Origin: Luteococcus japonicus | Lineage (GTDB): Bacteria; Actinomycetota; Actinomycetes; Propionibacteriales; Propionibacteriaceae | Assembly (NCBI RefSeq): GCF_003752415.1 | Contig: NZ_RKHG01000001.1 | Location: 2,170,001 to 2,234,000 of the forward strand | Length of the DNA: 64,000 nt | Reading direction: 5' to 3' | In this document: positions 16,015 to 25,274 of the stretch, in pieces | Numbering within the stretch: position 1 is the stretch's first letter | How the letters are laid out: every line of letters starts with the position of its first letter | Notes under the pieces: model-generated | Told to the model about the DNA's origin: nothing | The model's database searches: none | The model's input: the letters and a program-made list of their open reading frames with translations, nothing else | Translations under genes and position numbers: made by a program

Positions 16015-16910
16015 TGCGGATCGCGGTGATCGGCAGCGGCGCCCTGGGCGGCTACTTCGGGGCACTGCTGGCCCGCGACGGCCATGACGTCACCTTCACC
16101 GCCCGCGGCCAGCACCTCGACGCCATCCGCGCGAATGGCCTGCGGATCACCGGGCAGACCGAGATCCGGCTGGCCGTGGACGTCACGGATGACGCCGGCC
16201 GGATCGGCCCGGTGGACCTGGTCCTGCTGGCCGTCAAGGCCACCCAGCTCGAGGGCGTGCTCGCCAACCTGGAAGCACTCGTGGGCGAGCAGACCGCCGT
16301 GGTAACCCTGCAGAACGGGCTGGAGGCCCCCTCCCTCGTTGCCGACGTGGTGGGCCGGGATCATGTGCTTCCCGGCGTCGTCCGTGTCTACACGCGCATC
16401 GCCGAGCCCGGCGTCATCGACCACATGGGCGGCCCCGGCTCCATCACGATCGGTGAATGGGGCAATGCGGACACCGCGCGTGTGGCCGCGATCCGTGAGG
16501 CCTTCGCCTCGGCCGGGATTCCCAGCCCGGTGCCCGGAGACATCTGGCAGGACCTGTGGTGCAAGGTGATGCTCGTCGTGCCCACCGGCATGCTCGGCGC
16601 CCTGGCCGATGCACCGTTGGGGGTCCAGCGGACGGACCTGCGGGAGAACCTGGCGTCCATCATGGCCGAGGTCCGCCAGGTTGGTCTCGCCCAAGGTGTG
16701 GACCTGGCGGACGCGGTGGAGCAGACCCTCGCCTTTGCCGACCAGATGCCCGCCGAGGCCACCACCTCGCTGCATCGTGACCTCGACGCGGGGATCCCAG
16801 GGGAACTGGACCCGCTGGTCGGTGGCGTGCGACGCCTGGGGCGACGGGCCGGGGTTCCCACGCCGCTCTTCGACCTGGGTCACGCGCTGCTGGGGCGTCG
16901 ACTGGGCTGA
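16014..16910 (+). CDS. panE: Ketopantoate reductase family protein (PanE/ApbA)
   Basis: 298 residues: N-terminal Rossmann domain with GSGALGGYFGALLARDGHDV (about 8-27), conserved K in LLAVKATQLE, the N in LQNGLEAP, and the C-terminal helical domain with WCKVMLVVPTGMLGAL. This is the PanE/ApbA superfamily, which reduces 2-dehydropantoate with NADPH in coenzyme A synthesis; related enzymes act on other 2-oxo acids. Location next to a MarR/MMPL pair instead of pantothenate genes leaves the substrate open. The start ATG 16014 overlaps the marR stop. Confidence 0.8.
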   Translation: MRIAVIGSGALGGYFGALLARDGHDVTFTARGQHLDAIRANGLRITGQTEIRLAVDVTDDAGRIGPVDLVLLAVKATQLEGVLANLEALVGEQTAVVTLQNGLEAPSLVADVVGRDHVLPGVVRVYTRIAEPGVIDHMGGPGSITIGEWGNADTARVAAIREAFASAGIPSPVPGDIWQDLWCKVMLVVPTGMLGALADAPLGVQRTDLRENLASIMAEVRQVGLAQGVDLADAVEQTLAFADQMPAEATTSLHRDLDAGIPGELDPLVGGVRRLGRRAGVPTPLFDLGHALLGRRLG

Positions 16911-17218
16911 CGGCGCTCTCGCTGTCATCCATCTCCCGGCTCTTCCGGGATTCCTCCGGCTGCCGGTGATGGTGGTGGAGGGGCCGGTCCGGTGCCATTT
17001 GCGTCGCATTTCGCAGGTGGCTGGGTGGTCATGCTGGCCCACGCATTCGGGTCACAACGCTTGAATTGTCATCCGAATTGGTTGAATCTGATACGCCTGT
17101 TCTTGGTAAAATGCCTAGTCAAAAACTATGCGTGAGAGATATATCTCAAACTCTTGTACGGGCGTATCACTTTGCACATACTGGGTTCATCGCCTCAACG
17201 ACGAGGAAGGAAGATGCG
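16911..17218 (+). promoter_or_regulatory. arc operon promoter region
   Basis: A 308-bp gap with no gene. A weak hairpin, CCCGG-CTCTT-CCGGG, lies just after panE (about 16940-16954). The second half turns AT-rich. A convincing sigma-70-type promoter is TTGAAT 17083-17088, 18-bp spacer, TAAAAT 17107-17112. Two candidate operators surround it: the 9-bp pair TGATACGCC (17089-17097, inside the promoter spacer) and its exact inverted copy GGCGTATCA (17161-17169), and the 12-bp palindrome GAGATATATCTC between them. An activator or repressor bridging the two half-sites, for example the TetR or an Arg-responsive protein, is an inference. Confidence 0.6.
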
Positions 17219-18442
17219 ATGAGCTATCAGGTGGGTTCGGAGGTCGGAGTCCTCAAGCAGGTGATCGTTCACAGGCCGGGCCGTGAGGTCACGCGATTGA
17301 CTCCCCAGAACAAGGAAGCACTGTTGTTCGACGACTTGCTGTGGATGCAGCAGGCGCAGAAGGAACACGACTGGTTCACCAGGGTCCTGCGGGCGGAGGG
17401 TGCAGAGGTCCTCTATCTGCAGCAATTGCTGGCGGAAACCCTGGAGGTCCCGGTTGCCCAGGATTTCCTGCTCGAACGAGTCTTTGACGAGCGGATCTTC
17501 GGGCGCGACGGAGTGGAGTCCTTGCGCGGTCACATCGACACGCTCGACAGTGCGGATGTCGCCGAGCTGTTGATCGCGGGTCTGACCAAGCGTGAACTGC
17601 TGGAGTCGATGACGGTTCCGAATTCCATGGACATCCAATTCATGGACATGGATGACTTCGTCCTCAATCCCCTGCCGAACCACCTGTTCACCCGCGACAC
17701 CTCCTGCTGGGTCTACGGCGGTGTCTCGATCAATTCGATGACCAAGCCAGCCCGCCAGCGCGAGACACTGAGCTACGAGGCCATCTACCGCTGGCACCCG
17801 CGTTTCGCCGACCACGACTTCGCCCTGTGGGGCGAGGGAACCAGCGAGGGGCGATCCACCATCGAGGGCGGCGACGTCCTGGTGATCGGCAATGGGGCAG
17901 TGCTGGTCGGACTCTCCGAGCGCACCGTCGCGATGGGCGCCGAGCGCATGGCACGACGGCTCTTCGAGGCCGGCCAGGCGGAGCAGGTGATCGCCGTGCA
18001 GATGCCCAAGGAGCGGGCACAGATGCACCTCGACACCGTGATGACGATGCTCGACCAGGAGAGCTTCATCAGGTACCAGGCCTTTGGCGATCGCAAGACG
18101 TGGGTCCTGCGCCCCGGTAAGGACGCGAACTCCCTGTCCATCGAGGAGCACGGGCCCGAGGACTTCTCCCAGGTGATCAGCGCGGCCCTGGGCCTGAAGT
18201 CGCTGCGAATCCTCACCCCTCCCTACGACGAACTGACCGCCCAGCGGGAACAGTGGAACGACGCCTGCAATGTCTTCGCCGTCGCTCCCGGCCGTGTCGT
18301 CGGGTACGAGCGCAATTCCCTCACCCGTGACTTCCTGACCAAGAACGGCATCGAGGTCCTGGACGTCCCGGGCGACGAACTCGGTCGCGGCCGCGGCGGC
18401 CCCCGGTGCATGAGCTGCCCGACCCTGCGCGAACCCCTCTGA
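17219..18442 (+). CDS. arcA: Arginine deiminase
   Basis: 407 residues, L-arginine to L-citrulline plus ammonia, first step of the arginine deiminase pathway. Family features: the N-terminal [28 protein letters not shown], the [20 protein letters not shown] block, and the C-terminal [13 protein letters not shown] with catalytic Cys397. GAGGAAGGAAG at 17203-17213 decides ATG 17219 over longer frames. The lead position behind a strong promoter and 6-75 nt gaps among arcA-arcC and the next gene indicate one operon. Confidence 0.96.
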   Translation: MSYQVGSEVGVLKQVIVHRPGREVTRLTPQNKEALLFDDLLWMQQAQKEHDWFTRVLRAEGAEVLYLQQLLAETLEVPVAQDFLLERVFDERIFGRDGVESLRGHIDTLDSADVAELLIAGLTKRELLESMTVPNSMDIQFMDMDDFVLNPLPNHLFTRDTSCWVYGGVSINSMTKPARQRETLSYEAIYRWHPRFADHDFALWGEGTSEGRSTIEGGDVLVIGNGAVLVGLSERTVAMGAERMARRLFEAGQAEQVIAVQMPKERAQMHLDTVMTMLDQESFIRYQAFGDRKTWVLRPGKDANSLSIEEHGPEDFSQVISAALGLKSLRILTPPYDELTAQREQWNDACNVFAVAPGRVVGYERNSLTRDFLTKNGIEVLDVPGDELGRGRGGPRCMSCPTLREPL

Positions 18443-18506
18443 CAGAAGAACGCTCCACAGCAAGAACACACTCCGAAATACTCCCCGACCAGCCGAAAGG
18501 TCAACG

Positions 18507-19514
18507 ATGACCCACCACGAATTGTTTGGACGCAGCTTCCTCAAGGAAATCGACTTCACCCGCGACGAGTGGCTCGAACTCCTGCGCCTTTCCTCTGAAC
18601 TCAAGAAGTCCAAGAAGGAGGGCACCGAGAAGCAGACCCTCAAGGGAAAGAACATCGCCCTGCTCTTCGAGAAGACCTCCACTCGCACGCGTTGTTCCTT
18701 CGAGGTCGGCGCCTATGACCAGGGCGCCCAGGTCACCTATCTGGATCCGACCGGGTCGCAGATGGGGCACAAGGAATCGGTCCGTGACACCGCGCGGGTG
18801 CTGGGTCGCTTCTACGACGGCATCGAATTCCGCGGCAAGAAGCAGACCGACGTCGAGACACTGGCCGCCGATTCAGGCGTCCCGGTCTGGAATGGCCTGA
18901 CCGATGAATGGCATCCGACGCAGATGCTGGCCGACCAGCTGACCATGCACGAGGCAAGCGGCAAGGACTACCAGGACATCGCCTTCGCCTATGTCGGCGA
19001 TGCCCGCAACAATGTCGCCAACTCGCTGCTCGTCGCGGGTGCCCTGCTGGGCATGGACGTTCGCATGGTTGCCCCGAAGGAGCTCCAGACCACCGACGAG
19101 ATCGTTGCGATGGGCACGAAGCTCGCCGCGGACAGCGGCGCCAAGATCACCGTCACCGATGACATCGCCACCGGCGTCAAGGGCTGTGACTTCATCTACA
19201 CCGACGTCTGGCTGAGCATGGGGGAGCCCAAGGAGGTCTGGGACCAGCGGATCGCGCTGCTGAAGGACTACCAGGTCAACGCCGAGCTGATGGCTGCCAC
19301 GGGTAATCCCGACGTCAAGTTCCTGCACTGCCTGCCGGCCTTCCACGACCGCAACACCGCAGTGGGCGAGGACATCTACCAGAAGACCGGCATGTCGGCG
19401 CTCGAGGTCACTGACGAGGTCTTCGAGGGACCTGCCTCCGTGGTCTTCGACCAGGCGGAGAACCGGATGCACACCATCAAGGCCGTCATGGTGGCCACCC
19501 TGGGCGAGTGGTGA
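18507..19514 (+). CDS. arcB: Ornithine carbamoyltransferase (catabolic)
   Basis: 335 residues. Carbamoyl-phosphate site [10 protein letters not shown] (about 56-65), ornithine-site region and the C-terminal HCLPAFHD (about 272-279) are intact. In this operon it should run in the catabolic direction, citrulline plus phosphate to ornithine plus carbamoyl phosphate; the sequence alone does not separate it from anabolic ArgF, so the call relies on context. It lies 64 nt after arcA and 6 nt before arcC. Confidence 0.92.
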   Translation: MTHHELFGRSFLKEIDFTRDEWLELLRLSSELKKSKKEGTEKQTLKGKNIALLFEKTSTRTRCSFEVGAYDQGAQVTYLDPTGSQMGHKESVRDTARVLGRFYDGIEFRGKKQTDVETLAADSGVPVWNGLTDEWHPTQMLADQLTMHEASGKDYQDIAFAYVGDARNNVANSLLVAGALLGMDVRMVAPKELQTTDEIVAMGTKLAADSGAKITVTDDIATGVKGCDFIYTDVWLSMGEPKEVWDQRIALLKDYQVNAELMAATGNPDVKFLHCLPAFHDRNTAVGEDIYQKTGMSALEVTDEVFEGPASVVFDQAENRMHTIKAVMVATLGEW

Positions 19515-19520
19515 TCCACC

Positions 19521-20501
19521 ATGCGTATCGTGATCGCACTGGGCGGCAATGCCCTGATGCACCGTGGCGACAAGCCTGACGCCACCAGCCAGATCGCCAA
19601 TGTGGACCTCGCCTGCGCAGCACTCGCTCCGCTGGCGGAGGAACACGAGATCGTGCTCACCCATGGCAATGGTCCCCAGGTGGGGGTCCTGGCCCTGCAG
19701 TCCGCCAATGACCCGAAGCTGAGCCGCCCCTATCCCTTCGACACCTTGGGCGCCATGACCCAGGGCATGATCGGCTACTGGCTGCTGCAGTCCTTGCAGA
19801 ACCACCTGCCGGGACGTCACGTGGCCTCCTTGGTGAACCAGACCCTCGTGCTCAGCGGTGACCCTGCCTTCTCCAATCCCACCAAGTTCGTGGGTGAGGT
19901 CTACACCAAGGAGGAGGCCGGGGAACTGGTCAAGTCCCGCGGTTGGGTGATGAAGGCCGACGGGGACCACTTCCGTCGCGTCGTGGGATCCCCCCATCCC
20001 CAGCGCGTGGTGGAGACCCGGCTGATCCGGACCATGCTGAATGCCGGTGCCGTGGTGGTCTGCTCGGGCGGTGGCGGTGTCCCCGTCGTGCGCAATGACC
20101 ACGGGAAGCTGGCGGGCGTCGAGGCCGTCATCGACAAGGACCTCACCGCGGCGGTCCTGGCGGAGCACCTGGAAGCAGACTTCCTGATGATCCTGACCGA
20201 CGTCCCGGCGGTGCTGCAGGACTACGGCACTCCCCAGCAGAAGCCGGTGCATCGGGCCACGCCTGCGAAGCTCCGGGCCCTCGGTGCTCCGGCTGGGTCC
20301 ATGGGGCCGAAGATCGAGGCCGCCTGCCGGTTCGTGGAACTCACGGGTGACACGGCCGCCATCGGACGGCTCGAGGACGCCGTCGCCATCCTGTCCGGCG
20401 AGGCAGGAACCATCATCACCCCCGGTGGGGACTATGGCGGCCCGGATGACATCCGTCCGCCGCTGCCGCCCGCCGCGGAACCCAGGATCCGTCGAGCCTG
20501 A
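19521..20501 (+). CDS. arcC: Carbamate kinase
   Basis: 326 residues of the amino-acid kinase fold: MRIVIALGGNALMHRGD at the start, LTHGNGPQVG, CSGGGGVPVV, EAVIDKDLTAAVLAEHL and GSMGPKIEAACRFVE. It transfers phosphate from carbamoyl phosphate to ADP, the ATP-yielding last step of arginine fermentation. ATG 19521 is 6 nt after the arcB stop. Confidence 0.95.
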   Translation: MRIVIALGGNALMHRGDKPDATSQIANVDLACAALAPLAEEHEIVLTHGNGPQVGVLALQSANDPKLSRPYPFDTLGAMTQGMIGYWLLQSLQNHLPGRHVASLVNQTLVLSGDPAFSNPTKFVGEVYTKEEAGELVKSRGWVMKADGDHFRRVVGSPHPQRVVETRLIRTMLNAGAVVVCSGGGGVPVVRNDHGKLAGVEAVIDKDLTAAVLAEHLEADFLMILTDVPAVLQDYGTPQQKPVHRATPAKLRALGAPAGSMGPKIEAACRFVELTGDTAAIGRLEDAVAILSGEAGTIITPGGDYGGPDDIRPPLPPAAEPRIRRA

Positions 20502-20576
20502 CGGGTCCACCAACCCCCAAATACTTGGACGCACAAGGGGTGCGCCCGGGCACTACCAAGGAAAGGAAGTGCAGGA

Positions 20577-21704
20577 ATGTCCAAGATCGTGAATTCCTGG
20601 AATGACTGGGATCCGTTGAAGCGGGTCATCGTCGGCCGCGCCGACAACTCGATGATTCCCCCGGAAGAGCCCGCCACATCGGAGAAGGTCCCGGTCGACT
20701 CCGCCATGCGTGGCATGTGGGGCCCTCGCCCCACCGAGACGGTGGAAGTTGCCAACGAGAAGCTCGACAACCTGGCGAAGGTACTGGAGGACCACGGTGT
20801 CGTGGTCGACCGTCCCACGCCCCTTCAGTGGAACCAGCACATCCAGACGCCGGACTTCCGCAATGACTCGATGATGACCTGCATGCCGCCCCGCGACATC
20901 CTGCTCACCATCGGCAACGAGATCATGGCCTCGGCCAACAGCTTCCGCTGCCGCTACTTCGAGTACCTCGCCTACTGGCCTCTGATGGACCAGTACTTCG
21001 AGGAGGATCCCGAGTTCAAGTGGACCCAGGCTCCGCGTCCCCGTCTGACGGACAAGAGCTACAAGCACAACTACTACGACGAGAAGATCACCCTGGAGGA
21101 GCGCCTCGAGCGCACCGCCAACAAGGACTTCGTGACCACCGAGGTGGAGCCCATGTGGGACGCCGCCGACGTGATGCGCATGGGCAAGGACCTGTTCATC
21201 CAGCACGGTCTGACGACCAACCGCAAGGCCATGGAGTGGTTCAAGCGTTACTACCCGGACCTTCGGGTGCACGCCGTGAACTTCCCGGGCGATCCCTACC
21301 CGATCCACATCGACGCCACCTTCGTGCCGCTGCATGAGGGCCTGATCATCAACAACCCGCACCGGCCGCTCCCCGCGGAGCAGCGCGCGATCTTCGAGGC
21401 GAACGACTGGCAGATCGTCGAGGCGGCCAAGCCCGCCCACGACGAGCCGCCGGCCCTGTGCTACTCGTCGGTCTGGCTGAGCATGAACTGCCTCGTGCTC
21501 GACCCGAAGACCGTGATCTGCGAGGCCTCCGAGGTCTACCAGTGCGAGCAGATGGACAAGCTCGGCATGAATGTCATCCCCGTGGACTTCCGCGACGCCT
21601 ACCCCTTCGGTGGCGGCCTGCACTGCTCCACTGCCGATGTCTACCGCGAGGGAACCTGCCAGGACTACTTCCCGAAGCAGGTCAAGGATCCGACGCTCGT
21701 CTGA
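20577..21704 (+). CDS. Arginine:X amidinotransferase, resembling animal glycine amidinotransferase
   Basis: 375 residues of the amidinotransferase (GATM/StrB1/SxtG) branch of the guanidino-modifying superfamily. The catalytic triad of the family is readable: Asp195 in VEPMWDAADVMRMGKD, His244 in PYPIHIDATFVP, and Cys350 in GGGLHCSTADVYR. Further shared blocks with animal AGAT are TCMPPRDILLTIGNEI and CRYFEYLAYWP. The reaction expected is arginine plus an amine acceptor to ornithine plus the amidino product. In animal AGAT, as I recall, the residue before the catalytic His is Met; here it is Ile243, so the acceptor may differ from glycine. It follows arcC by 75 nt and precedes an exporter-like gene. 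Ornithine feeds the same pool as arcB. Confidence 0.85.
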   Translation: MSKIVNSWNDWDPLKRVIVGRADNSMIPPEEPATSEKVPVDSAMRGMWGPRPTETVEVANEKLDNLAKVLEDHGVVVDRPTPLQWNQHIQTPDFRNDSMMTCMPPRDILLTIGNEIMASANSFRCRYFEYLAYWPLMDQYFEEDPEFKWTQAPRPRLTDKSYKHNYYDEKITLEERLERTANKDFVTTEVEPMWDAADVMRMGKDLFIQHGLTTNRKAMEWFKRYYPDLRVHAVNFPGDPYPIHIDATFVPLHEGLIINNPHRPLPAEQRAIFEANDWQIVEAAKPAHDEPPALCYSSVWLSMNCLVLDPKTVICEASEVYQCEQMDKLGMNVIPVDFRDAYPFGGGLHCSTADVYREGTCQDYFPKQVKDPTLV

Positions 21705-21724
21705 TTCCGCAACAACCCAAGACC

Positions 21725-21775
21725 CCCGGTGGTCGTCAGGACTTTGGACACACACCTGTTCCGACGGCCACCGGG
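21725..21775 (+). terminator. Hairpin between amidinotransferase and EamA gene
   Basis: Arms at 21725-21737 and 21763-21775 pair over 12 of 13 positions (CCCGGTGGTCGTC against GACGGCCACCGGG) with a 25-nt loop, followed by CCCTTT. It may be a partial terminator that sets lower expression of the downstream transporter genes, or an mRNA-stabilising structure. Confidence 0.45.
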
Positions 21776-21801
21776 CCCTTTGCCCTCAGAGAGGCCCTGT
21801 T

Positions 21802-22878
21802 GTGACCACAACAGAATCGGCCGAGCTTGCCGGCAGCGTTGCCGACGCTCCGCCCATGAACAAGAAGATCGGCTTCATCGCAATGCTCATCTCCGCCACC
21901 GGCATGGGTCTGGTTGGCACCCTGGGGCGGTTGAGCACCCCCGTGGACCCCACGACCGGCACCAAGTACATCACCGGTGACTTCCTCGCCGCGGGGCGCA
22001 TGCTCACCGGCGCCCTGGGCTTCCTGCTCATCGTGCTGCTCACGAAGAAGTGGCAGCAGATGCGCAGCACCCGGCTCTCCTTCGCCGTCATCGCCGGCGG
22101 ACTGTCCATCGGAACCTCATTGGCCCTGTACGTGTCGTCAACGTTGATGACCACCATCGCCAATGCCGTCTTCCTCATCTACACCGGGCCACTCTTCTCG
22201 GCCCTGCTGGCGCGCATCTTCCTCAAGGAGAAGATCCGCCTCGCCAACGCCGTCTGCCTCGTCCTGGTCTTCCTCGGCATGGTGATGACGGTCGGTCTGG
22301 TCAACCTGGGCCCTGACGGGCTCAGCTTCGGTCTGGACCTGGGTGCCAATCCCGAACTGCCCAACAAGACCGTCGGCGACCTCTTCGGTCTGGGATCCGG
22401 CCTGTTCTACGGTCTGGCCCTGTTCTTCTACCGCTACCGCGGGGACATCCCCTCCGAGGTGCGAGGCGTCTGGAACTTCGTCTTCGGCGCGGTGGGCGCC
22501 GGCCTCGTGATGGTCCTGCGGATCCGCTTCCTCGACGACACCAACCCCTTCCGGGTGATGACCCGCAGCAATTGGTCCTGGGCCGTCGTCCTCTTCCTCG
22601 TCTGTGGCCTGCTGGCGATCGGCCTGCTGGTCGTGGCCGGCAAGAACCTGATGGCCGTGGAACTGTCCACCACCTCGTACTGGGAGTGCCTCGTGGCGCT
22701 GCTGCTCGGTGCCCTCATCTGGCACGAGTCGATGACGCTGATCGGGGCCATCGGCGGGGCGCTGATCCTGCTCGGTGGGCTGGGGCCGATCATCTATGAC
22801 GTCGCGCTCGCTCCGAGGCGTCGTCGGATGCAGGCAGAGGCCGAGGCCTCACCCCAGTCCGTGCCCGAACCTGGCTAG
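21802..22878 (+). CDS. EamA/DMT superfamily transporter
   Basis: 358 residues with about ten membrane segments beginning at about 20, in two EamA-like repeats (GRMLTGALGFLLIVLL and YGLALFFYRYRG.. ending SYWECLVALLLGALIWHESM). DMT proteins of this type move amino acids and metabolites, usually outward. GTG 21802 is preferred because GAGAGG lies 8 nt upstream; ATG 21856 is the alternative. Placement after the amidinotransferase suggests export of ornithine or the amidinated product. An ArcD-type antiporter is absent, so this or the next gene could supply arginine/ornithine exchange. Confidence 0.75.
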   Translation: MTTTESAELAGSVADAPPMNKKIGFIAMLISATGMGLVGTLGRLSTPVDPTTGTKYITGDFLAAGRMLTGALGFLLIVLLTKKWQQMRSTRLSFAVIAGGLSIGTSLALYVSSTLMTTIANAVFLIYTGPLFSALLARIFLKEKIRLANAVCLVLVFLGMVMTVGLVNLGPDGLSFGLDLGANPELPNKTVGDLFGLGSGLFYGLALFFYRYRGDIPSEVRGVWNFVFGAVGAGLVMVLRIRFLDDTNPFRVMTRSNWSWAVVLFLVCGLLAIGLLVVAGKNLMAVELSTTSYWECLVALLLGALIWHESMTLIGAIGGALILLGGLGPIIYDVALAPRRRRMQAEAEASPQSVPEPG

Positions 22879-22886
22879 GAGACGCC

Positions 22887-24215
22887 ATGGGAAGCTCACG
22901 CGGTACCGCAGGAGACCCACCCGATGCGCCGGTCAGCGTGGAGATGCTCAACAGGGCGGCCCTGACATCCTTCCTGGGGAACTTCATCGAGTGGTTCGAC
23001 TACGCGTCGTACTCCTACCTCGCCACGGTGATCGCCCGGGTCTTCTTCCCGAGCAGCAATCCGGAGGTGGCTCTCCTCGAGACCTTCGGTGTCTTCGCGC
23101 TGTCCTTCGTGCTGAGACCGATCGGTGCCGTGCTGTGGGGCACCTGGGGTGACAAGAAGGGCCGCAAGTGGGCGCTGGCCACGTCGATCCTGCTGATGTC
23201 CGGGGCATCCTTCTTGATCGGTTGCCTGCCCGGCGAACAGCAGATCGGCATGGCCGCTCCCCTGGGGCTGCTGGTGCTGAGGATGGTGCAGGGCTTCAGC
23301 GCCTCCGGTGAGTACGCGGGAGCCGCCATCTTCCTCGCCGAGTACTCACCGCCGGACAAGCGAGGGCTCTACGTCTCCCTGGTGCCGGCTTCCACGGCCA
23401 CCGGACTGCTGGCCGGCTCGGTGCTGGTGACGGGGCTGCACACCCTGCTCAGCCAGCCCCAGCTGGACTCGTGGGGCTGGCGCATCCCCTTCCTGCTGGC
23501 CGGACCGCTCGGGTTGGTGACGCACTACATTCGCAACCATCTGGAGGACTCCCCGGTCTACAAGGAGATGCTGGGCAGGATCACCCGCAAGACCACCGAC
23601 GAGACCCCGCTCAAGGTGCTGTGGCGCCACCACAAGCGTCCACTCGTCCTGAGCTTCGGGGTTGCCAGCATGAATGCCCTCGGCTTCTACCTGGTCCTCA
23701 CCTACCTGCCGACCTACCTGACGGCGGAGGTGGGCACCTCGGAACGAGCGGCCTACCTGGCGTCGACGGTGACGTTGGTGGTGTACGTGCTGGGAATCTT
23801 CGCCATGGGCCACTTCTCGGACATCTGGGGCCGTCGTCGGATGCTGGCTGCGGCATGTGTCGGCTTCATGGTGGTCAGCGTGCCCGCCTTCATGATGCTG
23901 TCCCGGGTGGGCTTCCTCGGCATCGTGCTCATCGAGGGGCTGTTGTGCCTGTTGCTCACGGTCAACGACGGGACCATGGCCAGCTACCTGACCGAGACCT
24001 TCCCGACGGCCGTGCGCTACACGGGCTTCGCGGTCAGCATGAACATGGCCAATGCGGTCTTCGGCGGCACGGCATCGTTCATCGCCACTGCCCTGATTGC
24101 CCGCACCGGCAATCCTCTGGCCCCGGCCTGGTATGTCGTCGTGATCGCCGCATCCGCACTGGTGGCCGTGCTCATGTCCCGGGAGCACACCGGCTGTGAC
24201 CTGAGAGAGATCTAG
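22887..24215 (+). CDS. MFS transporter, metabolite:H+ symporter (MHS) family
   Basis: 442 residues, twelve membrane segments. The N-terminus FLGNFIEWFDYASYSYLATV and the loop 2-3 motif WGDKKGRKWAL are typical of the MHS family (ProP, KgtP, ShiA relatives), which import organic acids, betaines or amino-acid-like solutes with protons. GGAG (22879-22882) precedes ATG 22887, and the gap to the EamA gene is only 8 nt. The substrate is unknown; uptake of the acceptor amine or of a guanidino compound fits the cluster. Confidence 0.8.
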   Translation: MGSSRGTAGDPPDAPVSVEMLNRAALTSFLGNFIEWFDYASYSYLATVIARVFFPSSNPEVALLETFGVFALSFVLRPIGAVLWGTWGDKKGRKWALATSILLMSGASFLIGCLPGEQQIGMAAPLGLLVLRMVQGFSASGEYAGAAIFLAEYSPPDKRGLYVSLVPASTATGLLAGSVLVTGLHTLLSQPQLDSWGWRIPFLLAGPLGLVTHYIRNHLEDSPVYKEMLGRITRKTTDETPLKVLWRHHKRPLVLSFGVASMNALGFYLVLTYLPTYLTAEVGTSERAAYLASTVTLVVYVLGIFAMGHFSDIWGRRRMLAAACVGFMVVSVPAFMMLSRVGFLGIVLIEGLLCLLLTVNDGTMASYLTETFPTAVRYTGFAVSMNMANAVFGGTASFIATALIARTGNPLAPAWYVVVIAASALVAVLMSREHTGCDLREI

Positions 24216-24224
24216 GAGTTGCTG

Positions 24225-25199
24225 ATGTTGACCCTGCCCACGGCTCGCCCCATTGCCCGGCCCGAGGAGCCAGACGAGGTTCGTCGTCTCACTCCTCGGC
24301 ACAAGGCAGAGGTGCTGATCCAGGCATTGCCCTGGCTTCGAACCTTCGCCGGATCCGTGGTGGTGATCAAGTACGGGGGCCACGCGATGGTCAGCAAGTC
24401 CCTGCGTCATGCCTTCGCGCAGGACGTGCTCTTCCTGCACCAGGTGGGTATCCGTCCCGTCGTGGTGCACGGTGGTGGCCCGCAGATCAGTGAGATGTTG
24501 ACCCAGCTCGACATCCAACCCGAGTTCGTGGGTGGTTTGCGGGTCACCACGCCACAGGCGATGGACGTCGTCCGGATGGTGCTCACCGGACAGGTGCAGC
24601 GAGAACTGGTGAATTTGATCAACGCGGAGGACCCCTGCGCGGTGGGCATCTCCGGCGAGGACGGGCGCCTGCTGCGGGCTCGGCAGCGGCAGGTGCGGGT
24701 GGATGGGCACCTACAGGACATCGGCCGCGTCGGCGACGTCGCCGAGGTGGACCCGACGGCCGTCCTGGACCTGCTGCACTCAGGCCGGATCCCCGTGGTG
24801 TCCACGGTGGCCGGGGACATCGACAACCCCGGGGAGGTGCTCAACGTCAACGCCGACACCGCAGCCGCCGCCCTGGCCGTCTCCTTGGGGGCCAGCAAAT
24901 TGTTGGTGCTCAGTGATGTCGAGGGCATCTACCGGCACTGGGGTGAGGACTCCGACCCGATCCGCCTGCTCGGGCTGGACGAGGCCAAGGAGCTGCTGCC
25001 CCAGATGACCGCAGGCATGCAACCCAAGCTGGAGGCATGCGTTCGCGCCATCGAAGGAGGGGTGCCCCAGGCCCACCTGATCGACGGCCGCATCGAGCAC
25101 TCCATGCTCGTCGAGGTCTTCACCACCGAGGACATGGGGACGATGGTCCTGCCCGAGGCCATGCTCGAAGTGATGAATGGGGTGCAGCGAGACCACTAG
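24225..25199 (+). CDS. argB: Acetylglutamate kinase
   Basis: 324 residues. Amino-acid kinase motifs: IKYGGHAM (phosphate site), [47 protein letters not shown] and the [16 protein letters not shown] end. The roughly 45-residue N-terminal helical extension before the kinase core ([19 protein letters not shown]) is what arginine-inhibited hexameric enzymes have. It would phosphorylate N-acetylglutamate in ornithine/arginine synthesis. Finding it alone at the end of an arginine-degrading operon, without argC, argJ or argD, is odd. AGGAG at 24214-24218, overlapping the MFS stop, sets ATG 24225. Confidence 0.85.
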   Translation: MLTLPTARPIARPEEPDEVRRLTPRHKAEVLIQALPWLRTFAGSVVVIKYGGHAMVSKSLRHAFAQDVLFLHQVGIRPVVVHGGGPQISEMLTQLDIQPEFVGGLRVTTPQAMDVVRMVLTGQVQRELVNLINAEDPCAVGISGEDGRLLRARQRQVRVDGHLQDIGRVGDVAEVDPTAVLDLLHSGRIPVVSTVAGDIDNPGEVLNVNADTAAAALAVSLGASKLLVLSDVEGIYRHWGEDSDPIRLLGLDEAKELLPQMTAGMQPKLEACVRAIEGGVPQAHLIDGRIEHSMLVEVFTTEDMGTMVLPEAMLEVMNGVQRDH

Positions 25200-25274
25200 A
25201 CTCTCGTGGAATACACGGACCCCGAGACAATGCGGGGCCAAGACCCAGCCCCGTGGAGGAGGAGAGTGACCCCG

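Noticed and set aside
18873-20534. 553-codon minus-strand open frame
   Set aside because: Antisense to arcB and arcC, no recognisable domains.
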